A stretch of DNA of 64,000 nucleotides from Monosporascus cannonballus (Eukaryota > Ascomycota > Sordariomycetes > Xylariales), in NCBI GenBank assembly GCA_004154925.1, contig QJNS01000034.1:352942-416941 (forward strand). The letters are read 5' to 3'. Position numbers and translations under genes: made by a program. This document shows, in pieces, positions 13,902 to 25,500 of this stretch (its first letter is position 1; every line of letters begins with the position of its first letter). The notes under the pieces are model-generated. The model searched no databases, had not been told where the DNA came from, and worked only from the letters and a program-made list of their open reading frames with translations.

Positions 13902-14295
13902 TGTGACGGCTATGCGGTTTAACCAACTATTAAACCTTAAGTCGACGGGTTTATGTTGGCAGGAGTATCGTGGGAATCTGAGCAATAAATACAGTAACGT
14001 GTTATGTTTCGTAATGCTAAGGGTACCTTAAGTAACGACATTATATTATAAGCTAAAGTTATCTAAATTATGGAATAACGAACGTATATATCCTTATCTT
14101 GGTTTAAGGTGTTTAAGCGGCTTAAACCCTTAAGCCCGTTAAGCCTTTTAAGCCTTTCTGCTGGCTTAAAGGGTTTAAGGTATTTAGCGCTTTAAGATCT
14201 TTAAGCTAGTTACGTAACGTTTTGGCTTAGGTCGGAACTAACCTTTTTGTAATTCCGACCGTTTGAAAAAAAGTTAAAACCGTTAGGTTATAATA
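13902..14295 (-). repeat. 3' LTR of element E (394 bp)
   Basis: On the + strand it begins TGTGACGGCTATGCGG and ends GGTTATAATA. Aligned with 20229-20622, the differences are mostly transitions. It carries several degenerate GCTTAAG motifs. Confidence 0.9.
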
Positions 14296-14899
14296 CGATC
14301 TTTTCCCTTTTAGGATTTTTGTCTTTAAAAATTAAATTATTTATTTATTAATTTCGGTAAATAATTTTCCTTTTTATATATTTATTATATTAGGCCGAAT
14401 TAAAAAATTTCGTTCCTGTAAACGTATTAACGTTTTAATTTTTTTTTAAAATATATTAAACGTTTTGGTTTCGAAATACCTTTTTATTCCCGTTATAAAA
14501 AAAATGCGGAATACAAAATTGCTTAAGGATTTTTAAAATGTGCGCAATATATTTATTATAGGGGTCCTTATAATATTTTTGGTTTTTCGAAAGCTAAACA
14601 TCAGAAATTTCTTAACGAGAAAGACCGTTTAAAACATAAAAAGGAATAAGTTTATAAAACGTTCCGTACTGCTGTTAACAAATTGGACCGTTTGTAAAAA
14701 TAAAGGCGGGTTTTTCGTCGCCGTAATATAGAAATATTTCGTCGCAATATTTAGGGTACGGAAATTATGGAAGAATTTAAATATGTCGAAAAAGAACAAT
14801 AACAGTTGGAGGCCGCCGTTATAGTTATTATGTTAATGCAGGTTGCGGCCAACCGGCCCGATATCCCGGTTACTAATTGGTCGGCCGTTAATTAGGACG

Positions 14900-17800
14900 T
14901 ATCCGTTATTATTAATAAATTTTTTTTAATAAACGTTATGTATTAATAAGATTTTTAATAAATTTCTAGGTATTTTCGGAATTTAGGTACTTTTTTTATT
15001 TCATTAGGTATTAGGTAAATCCGTTTTATTTTTATATATCGATTATTTTCTCCACTTTATATACTTATTCGTTTTTTATTTTTATATCGTTTTATGCTAT
15101 ATATATTTTAATTATATCTGCCGTTAATTCGAATAAGGAAATATAAAAAATTAGATAAAGTTTAATTTTTAATAAAAATTCCAAGGAATAATTATTTTCT
15201 AAGATTTTTTTGGCAATTTTATATAAACCGATATATTTGAAATCAAGTTTTTTATTAAGTTTTTTTTATCTAAATATTTTTAGTAACGAAAAAAACTATA
15301 TTCCATTTTTCGAAAATTAATCCTTTTAATTTTTTTTAGTTATAATATTTATATATTTGATTTTATTTAAAATCTAGTTTTATCTTTATTTCTTAATATA
15401 ATTATCGTAATTATTTTAACGTAAGAATTATTTTAATATTAATCGGATTATCGTTACGTATTTTTTTATAAATTTTTAAAATAAAACCAAAATTAGCATT
15501 TATTAATATTATCTTAATGCTTTCGTAATAATTAATATTATAAGCTAATTATACGATTAACAATTTTTAACCTAATTATTTTGCTTATAATTAATATAAT
15601 ATCGTAAATAAATTTCTAAGGTTTAATTTATTTATTTTATTTATTTATTTATGTATAATTTAAGTATATTAAATAATTTATAATTTAGGTTAATTTATAT
15701 TATTAAACTTTGCTAAAACTTCGATACAAATATTAATGTTTTATTTAATATAATTTTTATTAATAATCCGTATATATTGAAAATATATTTAAAAAAAATA
15801 TATATTAGTTATTCGGCGTTTATATTCTTATAATATGGTAAGAAATAGGAAAATTTCGTAAATCAATCGACGATTACGAAAATATTATCGTAATATATTT
15901 TTATAATTAAATTTTTTAATATAAAAAATTTAATAATAAAATCGAATATAATTAAATACTATAGTTGTTTTATAATTAATAATAATTATAATTTTCTGTA
16001 TAGCTTATATTATTAAGCCTTTACCTTGGCGTAAATATAGTATTACGGTATAATTTTTTGTATTGTTAATTTTATTGTAAAAAAAGAATATATATGTTAA
16101 AGCTTTTTTAAGGTTTTATAAATCTTTGGATATTTATGTAATTAATATTCGTATATTTTTCACACTAAATCTTTTTGGTATTTTTTTAAAATTTATATTT
16201 TGTTCGTTTTTTAGTTTTTTAAGAAATCGTCGTTATATTATTGGATTTTCTAATATATATTGCTAAATATTACCCGAATTATCGTAATTTGTCATAAACG
16301 AAAATATCCTTTTATAATAGTATTAAAAATTATATAACTAATTTTAATTAATTTTTTTTCGAAACCTGGTTATTTGCTTAAGGCGTTTGTTTTATCATTT
16401 TTAAGCCTTTTTTATAGATAATAATAAAATCGAAATTTGCCAATTTTTCCGCATAATAAAGTTATCGTCCTATAAGCTTTTTGGTCGTGGTAAATCGGGT
16501 AAAATTTTGATAATCTATATAAACTTTAATTTAATATAAGTTTTTCTTTAGGAAATACTTAAATTTTCAAAATACCATAATAATGGCCATAAACTCCTTA
16601 TTTAAAATACCGTAATTAAATTCGGTTCCTTTTAACTTATACGAAAAAAATATAATAAGGTATAATTTGCCTTAATTATTTCGTTATCCGATTATTACGT
16701 TTAACGCGTAATTCGAAATATCGGTTTTTAATTTAACGGGGCGGTTTAAATCGTATATAATTAATATTAGTTCGTTAATAATCGTATCCTTAATATTTTA
16801 AAATAATTTTTCCGCATTTAACATTTATTTGAACTTTTTTTTTCGTAAAATTCGTTAAAGATATAATTATTTTACTAAAGTTTCGAATAAACTTCTTATA
16901 ATAATTAGCGAATTTAAAAAATACTTATACTTTTTTAATTATCGTTAACGGTTGCCATTTTGTAATTATAACGATTTTTAAAGTTTATTTTAATATGTTC
17001 TGGAATAATAATATGTTCTAAATATTTTATAATTTCTATATAAAATTAATTTCCTTTTACGTTAACTAATGACCTAGCGTTTTATAAAGCTTGGAAAACT
17101 TTATAAATATATTTTGCGTATATTTCTTCCGTTTCCGAAAAAATAAGAATGTTGTCGAAATAGTAACCGACGAAAATATTAAAGTATTTTCGTAATACAT
17201 AATTTATTATCCGGTAAAAAATTATTAATACGTTCGTAAATCTTATTAATATAACTAAATATTTAAATAATTCGTATTTCGTTTTAAAAGTTATTTTTTA
17301 TTTATATTTTGTTAATCCTAATAAAGTTATATTTATTTTTGAAATCGAATATTATAAATTATTTAATTCCGTAAAATCGGTTTTTTATTTCCGTAATCAG
17401 GGATAATAATATTCTATCTTTAATAATAACGTCGTTTAATTATCGATAATTAACCATAAATCGTAGTTTTTCGTTTTTTTGATACGAAAAATATTAGGTA
17501 TTTTATTAGTAATTTTAAAGTCGAATTTATTTTTTTTGTAATCGATTTTCCAGGTATTTTTTGAAAATACGTAATTTGTTTCCGTTAAAATTATAAATAA
17601 GGTAAAAATTTATCGAAAATCTTTCCTTAAGGATTATTTCATAATCCTATTTACAATATTCCGGTAATTTCGTATCGAGTTCCTTTTTAAAGAGTTATTC
17701 GTATTTATAGTATTATGGTAATATAATAGTTAAATTTTTTAATTCCTAGGGCTGTTATTTTTTTTTAAATCGTTATTTAATTACTTTAATTTCGTTTTAA

Positions 17801-18800
17801 TAACAATAACGATATGTTATATTTTTCTTTAATATCCGTTTTTTTATATTTTATTTTTTTAGGTAATAAGGTATTTATCGTATTTTTACATTTATATTCG
17901 TTGTTATTATCGATTAAATATTAAGATCTGAATTTTCTTTTTCGTTTATTGTTAAAAAATAAAATAAACTTTATGTAGCTAATTTTTCCGTTAATCAAAA
18001 TTCCGTACTGGCGTATTTATGATAATCCTAATTTTATATCGTAATTCTCGAATAAAACGATATCGAAATTAATTATCTAATATCGTTTTTAAATAAAAAT
18101 TTCGAAATAATTAATTTTGCGTATAATATTTCCGTTATTATAGGCGAATTCTTGGTTTTCGGCATTTATTATTATATAGGGTTTTGATTTATATTTCCAT
18201 AGCAATTGAAACTTATTAATTATATCCGGTATAATATAATTTCCGCTTAAAGCTTTATAATTTATTATTATAATATATTAATATAGTTTTAATCGTATTT
18301 CCAAAGTATTAAAATTATTAATATTTTTTATCGTCGCATTTAAAACTTTTTTGGGAATTTCTTTTAATTTTTCTAGATTTCGTTATTTTGCGGCTTTTTT
18401 ATATGTTATTTTTTTTAATTCCTATTGGAATTTATTAAGCGTTATTTGTATTTTTTCGTTTAACGCGTTAAGCTACTATATTTATTGTTATTATCGACAT
18501 ATTGTTTTTTCGAACCGTATTAATTTTTCTTAATTCTTTTGCAATTCTTTTTATTAAATAAATTTTTTTTATGTTTACGATTATATCCTATTATGCATTA
18601 TTTTAATTATCGTTCCAGAAATCTTTTATAAATTAACGTATTTTTAGTAACTTTTTTTTCTGGAGATTTATAATAAATACCAACTAAAAATGGAAATCTG
18701 TAATAACTTTCTGACAATATTTCTTAACCGTACGTTAAATTAATTCCTTTTCCGTTTAATAATTATATTATTTATAATAACAAAAAGGGTTTTCTTGCGG
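14900..18800 (-). pseudogene. pol remnant of element E
   Basis: Minus-strand frames recover the Gypsy pol order. The RNase H block near 16560-16660 includes the YKLKGTEFNYGI segment. An RT finger segment around 17500-17620 aligns with D 10280-10400. The chromodomain lies at about 14925-15010. Frames are interrupted by many TAA/TAG codons. This copy shows D's pol sequence without A, which confirms that A is an insertion. Confidence 0.7.
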
Positions 18801-20228
18801 GTATTACTTTCCGTTAAACCAGCTTTTTATTTCGGCTAATTATTAAATATTTTCTAGGGATATAGTTCGAAACTGTCGATATTATTACTTATCGTTTTTA
18901 TTATTTCCGATACGATTTGGAAAATCGAACTTTTTATAATATATACGGGTAATTCGTTTATAAATATATTATTTTTATTTTTCGTAATCGGGATATTTTC
19001 GTCGTCGACAATATATGGTGGTATATATTCTGCCGTATCGATTAGGATTTCCGGGACAGATTTCTTTTATCTAATTTTAATATTTGCGTAATTATCCTTA
19101 TAATACTTTTTATTATATTCGCGATATTTATTAAGTTAATTTTCTGGTTTTTTTATATTTTTCGTCGAATTCTTTATCGTAATAATTTTTATTAAACCTG
19201 TTGTTATAAGCTTAATATATATTTAGCTTAAATTATCTTAATAATTTTATTATCGTTTTCTTATTTATTCCTAGATTATTTTTCCGGTATAAGGATCCAG
19301 TTATTTTATCGTAATTTTTTAAGCTTTTTATATTTATAAACCTTATGTCCTATTTTGCCATAATTAAAGCATTTAATCTGGTTTTAATTTTATTTATAGG
19401 TAATGCCGAATTCCATAAACTTTGGCGCCGTTTCGTAAAAAAATAAAAAGTACGTTTCGTTTTTTTCCTTAATTAAATTTATATCTTAAATGCGAAATAT
19501 ATTATTTTTTTCTTATCGTTTTTTAAACTGTCGATTATTAATTTTAATTGCTTTTATAATATACCGGTTTAAAGTAATTAATTGCTTAATCCGAATAATT
19601 TTATTTTTTATATTATTTTTTAGTTTGTTGTAAAATATTTTAATAAAAATATCGGCTTTATTATTTCTTTATCCTGTTTTAACCGTAAAACTTTTGAAAA
19701 TTACGGCGTATTTAAATGCAAATTCTTTTATCAAAATTATAAAAATTATTAAACCGTAAATCATTTTTTATCCGAATTACCGAAATTATCATATATTGTA
19801 TTTTTAAAATTAATATAAAATAAAAAGATTTTATTAATAAAATCTTTCTTATTTAAATTTTTTATTTTTAGGAAAATTTTTATAATAAGCTAAAATTAAT
19901 TAACCGCATTTTCCGTTAGGCATATTTTTACTGCTAAGATTATATTCGTTAAATTATTAAGATTTAAAAAATAAAGGTAAATTTGTACTTAAATTAAAAA
20001 GGTTTAAGGGTTACTTTTTTTATTATAAGGTTCCAATTTCTTAAATTTTATACGGGCGAAAAAAAGTTAGGCAAATAACGTAACCCTAATTTGTCAAAAT
20101 ATTTTTTCCAATTCCCGAATTCGAGCTTAAAACTATTAAATAAAGGTTTTTTAAATGTTAATCGACATTTTAATAATATTAAATATTATTTAAAGTTTAA
20201 CGGTATTATTAAATAAAAATTTATAACG

Positions 20229-20622
20229 TATAACGGTTATACGGTTTAATTAATTATTAAACCTCAAATTAACGGATTTATATTAATAGAAATATCGTAA
20301 GAATTTAAGTAATAAATATAGTAACGTATTATGTTTCGTAATATTAAAAGTGCTTTAAGTAACGATATTATATTATAAGTTAAAGTTATTTAAATTATGG
20401 AATAACGAACGTATATATTTTTGTTTTGGCTTAAGGTGCTTAAGCGGCTTAAACCCTTAAGCCCGTTAAGACCTTTGAGCCCTTTTGCTGGCTCAAGGGG
20501 CTTAAGGTGCTTGGCGCCTTGAGACCTTTAAGCCAGTTACGTAACGTTTTGGCTTGGGTCGGAACTGACCTTTTCGTGGTTCCGACCGTCTGAAAAGAAG
20601 CCAAGACCGTTAGGTCATAACA
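20229..20622 (-). repeat. 5' LTR of element E (394 bp)
   Basis: Starts TATAACGGTTATACGG and ends GGTCATAACA on the + strand. The distal 190 bp is nearly free of RIP, whereas its left half is AT-converted. Confidence 0.9.
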
Positions 20623-20768
20623 CTAAGGATATGGGCCACAACAGGTCTATTGAGAAATCTAGGGAACAGCTAAGAAGATGCGTGGGAGCAGCTAGCTATA
20701 TATACAGGAGCCACGGGATTAGCGCTACGCTAATCCCTCCACTAGGGCCCTTGGCCCGTGACAATACT

Positions 20769-20830
20769 CCTGCTAACATAAACCCGTACGACTAAAGTTT
20801 AATAGTTGGTTAAACCGCCTAGCCGTCACA
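20769..20830 (+). repeat. Right end of D 3' LTR
   Basis: Continues the D LTR after F's duplicated ATACT and ends AGCCGTCACA, the LTR terminus shared with E. The D target duplication cannot be checked because the left end of D lies outside the window. Confidence 0.75.
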
Positions 20831-20874
20831 GCTAAAAACTATTCGAAAAGCTTATGCATTCGAAAAGCTTGTGT

Positions 20875-21072
20875 GATACGTTATTAAATTATTATAATTC
20901 TTTAGAAAAAATTAAACGTATAAAATAAATGTTTTTTTATAATTAAAATTGAATTTCTGGTAGTTCCTTACGGGGAATTGGATTTCATTAGTTATTATTT
21001 ATCGTTATGGAGCGGTACTTGAATAAAGAAATTGGAAAAACGAGTCAGAGAGGCCTGAGCTAGCTGAGGTAA
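20875..21072 (+). repeat. Dispersed repeat R, copy 1 (terminal segment)
   Basis: Shares about 200 bp with 28445-28650 (+) and 59374-59575 (-). The block runs from a GTTTTTA.AATTA motif through TTACGG, AGCGGTACTTGA and AACGAG to GGCCTGAGCTAGCTGAGGTAA, where the copies diverge. Inner 21-bp inverted arms (CTCAGGCCTC and GAGGCCTGAG type) are clear in the 59387-59504 copy. The identity of the parent element is uncertain: it could be the end of a larger RIP-degraded element or a MITE. D's 3' LTR end (20830) lies 44 bp to the left. Confidence 0.6.
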
Positions 21073-21375
21073 CGTATGCACTCGGTGGCTACTCGAGCGG
21101 TGGAAGCGAGCTATGGGCCCGGTCTGTGCGCCTTTCAAACCGCCATGTGAAATTCCCTCTTGCCTGGGGCGCCCTTTGCTATTCGCCGACCCACCTGGCC
21201 GGACTTGAAAAATAAACTAAACCCAGGAAGAAGTAAAGTCATTATCCGTTTGTTAATGGAAAAGGCTGGTGCATAATTACGATTTTCGTCACACCTATTT
21301 GTAACCGGTTGCTTAAAACGGATAAATCCTGTCAGATATAAGGGACATCAGTTGTATGTGTATTGATGACTAGTT
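21073..21375. other. Intergenic, GC-normal, no gene seen
   Basis: Left edge of the first GC-normal island. No coding potential, tRNA or recognisable motif was found on either strand. Confidence 0.5.
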
Positions 21376-21483
21376 GCAGGTGCTCTAGAACGCGCACTGC
21401 ACTTTAAGGTGATCTAGTCCCGGAACATATATGTTCCGATCAGAGGGAATCTTCCGTATATGGGGTGCTAGAGCACCCCCTGC
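21376..21483. mobile_element. Possible 108-bp MITE with terminal inverted repeats
   Basis: The ends read GCAGGTGCTCTAG (21376-21388) and CTAGAGCACCCCCTGC (21468-21483), which are inverted relative to each other with a 3-base length difference. It contains a perfect 18-bp palindrome (CGGAACATATATGTTCCG, 21421-21438) and a hairpin with 8-bp arms GGGGTGCT/AGCACCCC (21462-21479). TAG lies just outside both ends, but the target duplication is not certain. There is no open frame and no sign of RIP. No second copy was seen in the window, so mobility is inferred from structure only. Confidence 0.45.
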
Positions 21484-22026
21484 TAGCCGACAAATCCTGT
21501 CCTAAGTTAATAGGCTGATATCCTGGGGACTTTGTCTGATCATTTCCCGAACCTTTTACAGATCGGCGGTGAGGTGGCTCAGTAAGATCGGATTAATATT
21601 GAGCTATTTTTTGCATGCAGATTTTATTGTTTAGGTAACGAACTTAACAAGGCTGGACCACAGCTCATCCCTCAACACGGAGATTTCACAAGTCCCCCGC
21701 CTCGCTATGTGTTCTAGTCTAATATTCCTGATTCTGTGCTTAGCATTTCCGCACTGCTGATACCTTCCAAGCACCCTAACCGCCATTTTTCTACGTGCCC
21801 TTCTAAGATGGTGATCTGGAGGCGATCGGAGATTATCCTATTCGGATAGACAGAACTCAACCTGTAAAGATTTGGTTATCTCCAGCGCCTCCAAAGCCTG
21901 GAACCTATCCATCATCAATCCTTTACCGATCGAGAAGGGGGAAACACACACACACACACAAAAAAAAAGAACCCGACATGTGTCAGGCCAAGCGACGCCG
22001 TGGCTTAGTGCTCATCAGCGACTCGT
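21484..22026. other. Upstream intergenic region of the HET gene
   Basis: GC-normal. Contains a microsatellite, (AC)n at 21943-21961 followed by A-rich sequence to about 21968. A 127-codon open frame starting at 21872 runs across this microsatellite and the tandem duplication beyond it, and is judged non-coding. Confidence 0.5.
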
Positions 22027-22290
22027 GGAGATTGTTTTTAACATCTCCGGTTATCCCTTTCCCTCAGCGACAGCTGTGTATACGTGTATTAAAAGGAGGT
22101 TTCGCTGCCCTCACTTTCTTGCTAGGATCTTGTCAGACCTAACAACGCCAGTCAGCCCTAGCGGAGATTACTTTATGCACCCCTGGTACCTTTTCCTCTC
22201 AGCCACAGCTGTATTTACGTGTATAAAAGGAGGGTTCGCTACCTTCACTTTCTAGCAAGGACCTTCTTGAGGTCAGGCAACCTTTAATAC
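22027..22290. repeat. Two-copy tandem duplication with TATA boxes upstream of the HET gene
   Basis: Two diverged units of about 136 bp (22027-22162 and 22163-about 22290), both beginning GGAGATT. They share CAGC.ACAGCTGT, ACGTGTAT, AAAAGGAGG and TTCGCT. The second holds a consensus TATAAAAGG box and the first a weakened TATTAAAAGG. A further short duplication follows (CTTCTTCAG... near 22288 and 22373). Confidence 0.65.
22222..22230 (+). promoter_or_regulatory. TATA box candidate (TATAAAAGG)
   Basis: Consensus TATA element 278 bp upstream of the HET start codon, in the second unit of the tandem duplication. The matching position in the first unit (22087-22096) is degenerate. Confidence 0.4.
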
Positions 22291-22507
22291 ACTTCTTCTT
22301 CAGTTATATGCTTCTGTATGTGATGTCAGGGTCTCACAGATCTCTTAGAGGGTCCACCTGATAATTTATCCTTCTTCAGCCGTATATCCTTCAGTTGGTG
22401 CTGTCCGGGTCTCATCACCTACTCCACCATCCCCCCACGCACAGCCCTATATACACATATATACACACAAACGGAAGGGGAGAGGCAGAGCTGTCACAAG
22501 CTGGAAC

Positions 22508-25500
22508 ATGGATATTGTGCCAATACCGCTATCCTCCGCTAGCCCACCCCTTGACGTGCCCCTCCTGGATATCATCCCGTATAACATTCCTGGCTCTCAC
22601 GATTTCCGGACATTCCCAGAGAGGCATGGGTTCCAAGTACCGATCGACCCAGCTATTTCATCCGATAAACTGGCGCGATTGATTCAATCATGGCTATTCT
22701 TCGGGCTGCTGGCGGAGTATTTGGGACGTACCCCAGATATAAGCGCGCTTAGCGTGTTGCGACCCGTTGATGGAAGGGAGGTTCCGTACGTATCACTTAA
22801 AATAATCGCAAATAGTGTGGTTACCAAGGTCCACAGAAGTCGCCTGCAGGAATTAGACATTGGTGCAATGACTTGTTTAGTGAGAGAGCAGCTTGACACC
22901 TTGGAACGTCTTCCTTGTGCTCAAGACGGTCCTGTTCCCGAGGTCGCCCTATCCACGAGAATCCTTGCGGATGCGCTGGCGAGCCTTACACAGAATACAC
23001 CCATCAAGCCAGCGCTCGGAACAATACAGGAATACATGACTGGTAGTGTTGTTCCATCTCTGCGGCTCGTCCTCGATAGATTGAAATCTTGTGGATGGTG
23101 TCCGTCAAGATTTCCTGGATTTTGCCAGAGACTTGGGTTTTTGCATCTCTACCATATGTCACAGATGACGCGGCGCCATCCTCGGGGACTGGACCATCGG
23201 CGTTGTTCGGCGCCCACTTGTGATGCAACCGTGGTCCACGAACGGCCGGTCGATGAGCCTCAACATCTCCACTCCAGATGTAGTTGTCAACTCCAGCTTT
23301 CTCCGCCGGACAAGCTTATCGCCATTCTAGAAGCTGGGAGGATTCCCCTCGTGCGCATTACTCAGGATGGGTCTGGGCATATATCCATCGATCTCGAACC
23401 AGCGACGACCAGAAGCCGGTATATAGCGATATCACACACTTGGGCCGACGGGTTAGGAAATATTAAGGAGAATGGTGTTTACTCATGCGAGCTAGAGCAG
23501 ATCGCTCACAACCTCGCAGACCTACCGGTCCATGGTGAAGGCTTCTCTTCGGCCATGCTGTTTGAGAGGTGTCAGTTCCTAATGGGTAATCTTGGTTTTA
23601 CGAATGGTCTGAAAGCTGCTTTTCCATTTCTACGGACCGCTGATGGACATTCCTCGAGCCTCTTCTGGCTGGATGTCCTGTGTATCCCGACTAAAGATAT
23701 GTCGGGAGTGGATAAGGCGGTTCTCAAGCGTTTACGACGTACGGCTATCGAAAAAATACCTGCTGTATTTGCCGGGGCAGCGCAAGTTCTGGTGCTTGAT
23801 GCGGAAATGCGCACACTCAGGCTTGGTGCCTCCGATATGACAGAGATCCTTGCTAGAGCACTTGGATGTAACTGGGCCACAAGGGCTTGGACATATCAAG
23901 AGGGGGCCCACAGTATAAAATGTAGCATACAACTTGTTGATGGATCAATTGATCCAAGAAAGATTGGCCTCGATCATCGTTGCTGGGAAGAATTCAGGTC
24001 AGGTCTTTGGAATTCAAACTTTGCAATGGTACGCTTCATCGAACACAAGACGAGACGCGACCGTACCCTTCAAACACAGCTTGCGGAGACCCTCATGCGG
24101 GATTATATGGGTGCACTGAGCCCCTGGTTTCCTAACCCAAAAGAACTCTACAGCGACGGTCTCTACCATGATTCTGTGTTGGCGGCCAACAGCTCGACGG
24201 AATTCTCTGGCGATGAATATACACCTACACGAGCAGACTGGAGCAGGGTTGCTCACTTCATCGACGCATGGAACGAATTACAAACAAGATCCTGTAAGAA
24301 TCCCAAGGATCTTTTCACAATTCTTGCTATGTCTCTACATCTTCCACTCTACGATCTGCTTGACATACCCCCGAAGCAACGTCTCAAGGCGATTATCTGG
24401 ACCCTAGATATCCTACCACTATCTTTACTCCTGATTCCCCCTGCCACGGAAACTGGAGAGCAAGAAGAGCAGGATCTATGGGTGTCAGATGGATCGACAC
24501 ATGACAGGTCGTACTCTCTAAAACCGACAAAATTTGGACGATTCTCTCCGGAAAAAGATAGCATTTCCTTTCATCTTCCCCAGATTCCTTGGTCCGATTC
24601 TGCCTTTGCAATGGCCATTCCTAGGCAATTACCGCAGGTATCCTGGCTACAATTAAACTACCACCATGAACGTTATCTCATTCGCTTTTATCGTCAGCCA
24701 GACAAGGCCCTCGATTTCCGGACGTTTGCCGGAACCGTTTTGATTGTGGATCCCCAAATCTTTGCCTCTCGGAAAGACGTCCCCAGCGGCACTTGGGTTG
24801 CTGGATGCTGCCTCTTGGTACAACAGACAGAGAAGCTAGAGAGATCTGGGGACTGGCGAGTCCACGGGGTGTATGACTGTGCCATTTCAGTCCTGCGTCT
24901 TGGAGAAGAAAGCCACACTGCGTTAATGGAGAATGTCCAGCCCCAACTGTCCCAATCTGTTGCCTTGCTGGAAGTCCAGAACGGCGATACCGGTCAACAT
25001 ACTGATATATTATGGCCTACCATGGACGCACCCATGGAGATCCTATTAGCCTGTAGTAAGACCTCTAGATCATGCCTCGTAATTTAAACCTTGTTCTCAA
25101 GCTGACCTCCAATAGAGCCACCACCTCGCATCTCACCATTACGCCGAGAGCACTTACTGGGCTTGTCTTCGACTTATTGTTCTCCCCTGTTCCCTCTAGC
25201 TGTTGCAATGGGACTTATAAGCAACGTGACCGTTATTATTTGCAGTATCCAAAGTGGATTTTCAGGCCTTTCCCCAACTGGAAAAGCTTCCTTCCTGATC
25301 TGGTACCTGGGCTGGGCAGGTTATATTTTCGCAACTGCTCTCATTGCACCCGTGTTCATCCTGGCGATCTATTCAGCACTTTACCCAGAAAAGATTAGCC
25401 CCCGGTTGCTTGCCGATTTGCGTGTGGGGCCATTGCAGCCGTTGGTGATAGGTATGTTCTTGATGACTGCCGCAGTTATATTTCTTGGTCTGTTCCCTTT

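Larger units (their letters stand above)
13902..20622 (-). mobile_element. Element E: Ty3/Gypsy chromovirus (D family) in inverted orientation
   Basis: Two 394-bp LTRs (13902-14295 and 20229-20622) bound 5.93 kb. A perfect 5-bp target duplication CTAAG lies at 13897-13901 and 20623-20627. On the minus strand I read gag/protease on the right (about 18000-20200), reverse transcriptase and RNase H (about 16560-17800), integrase (about 15000-16400) and a chromodomain (about 14925-15010, KYLNSENTWKY). A purine tract adjoins the left LTR on the minus strand. D runs the opposite way, so D and E form a large imperfect inverted repeat. RIP is heavy inside but fades in the right LTR after about 20430. 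Confidence 0.9.
13873..20763 (-). mobile_element. Solo LTR F (165 bp), split by element E
   Basis: F is 13873-13901 plus 20628-20763. Read on the minus strand it runs TGTCACGGGCC to CCCCTTACA, an LTR-like TG...CA. It is flanked by a perfect 5-bp duplication ATACT (13868-13872 and 20764-20768) inside the D 3' LTR; the same position is uninterrupted in both E LTRs. It contains a TATATATA box-like run and a perfect hairpin with 10-bp arms (20715-20724 and 20728-20737). No internal retroelement genes are present, so it is a solo LTR or a small non-autonomous element. It is hardly affected by RIP. Confidence 0.8.
1..20830 (+). mobile_element. Element D: Ty3/Gypsy chromovirus, RIP-degraded, interrupted by A, F and E
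   Basis: The window opens inside the 5' LTR (ends at 76). Internal sequence runs 77-2816 and 10245-13560. The 3' LTR is 13561-13872 plus 20769-20830. In the + frames I read a protease-like stretch (YDIILKLPWIRQYG, near 2415-2460), reverse transcriptase after A (about 10245-11060, ending FANYYREFIQNF), RNase H (about 11100-11500), integrase core (about 11990-12360, with a VIVDRFTK motif) and a C-terminal chromodomain (about 12780-12950, with KKYSDSKNIWE and HLLKIF). Its partner E has the same order on the minus strand. A purine-rich tract precedes 13561. Many stops are TAA or TAG where Gln or Trp is expected, as RIP produces. Total internal length, about 6.06 kb without insertions, is close to E's 5.93 kb. 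The element is inactive. Confidence 0.85.

Noticed and set aside
18351..18533. 60-codon + ORF inside element E
   Set aside because: Antisense to the minus-strand gag-pol of E; Phe/Tyr/Ile-rich as expected from RIP.
21872..22255. 127-codon ORF upstream of the HET gene
   Set aside because: It crosses an (AC)n/poly-A microsatellite and both promoter-like tandem units and has no protein features.
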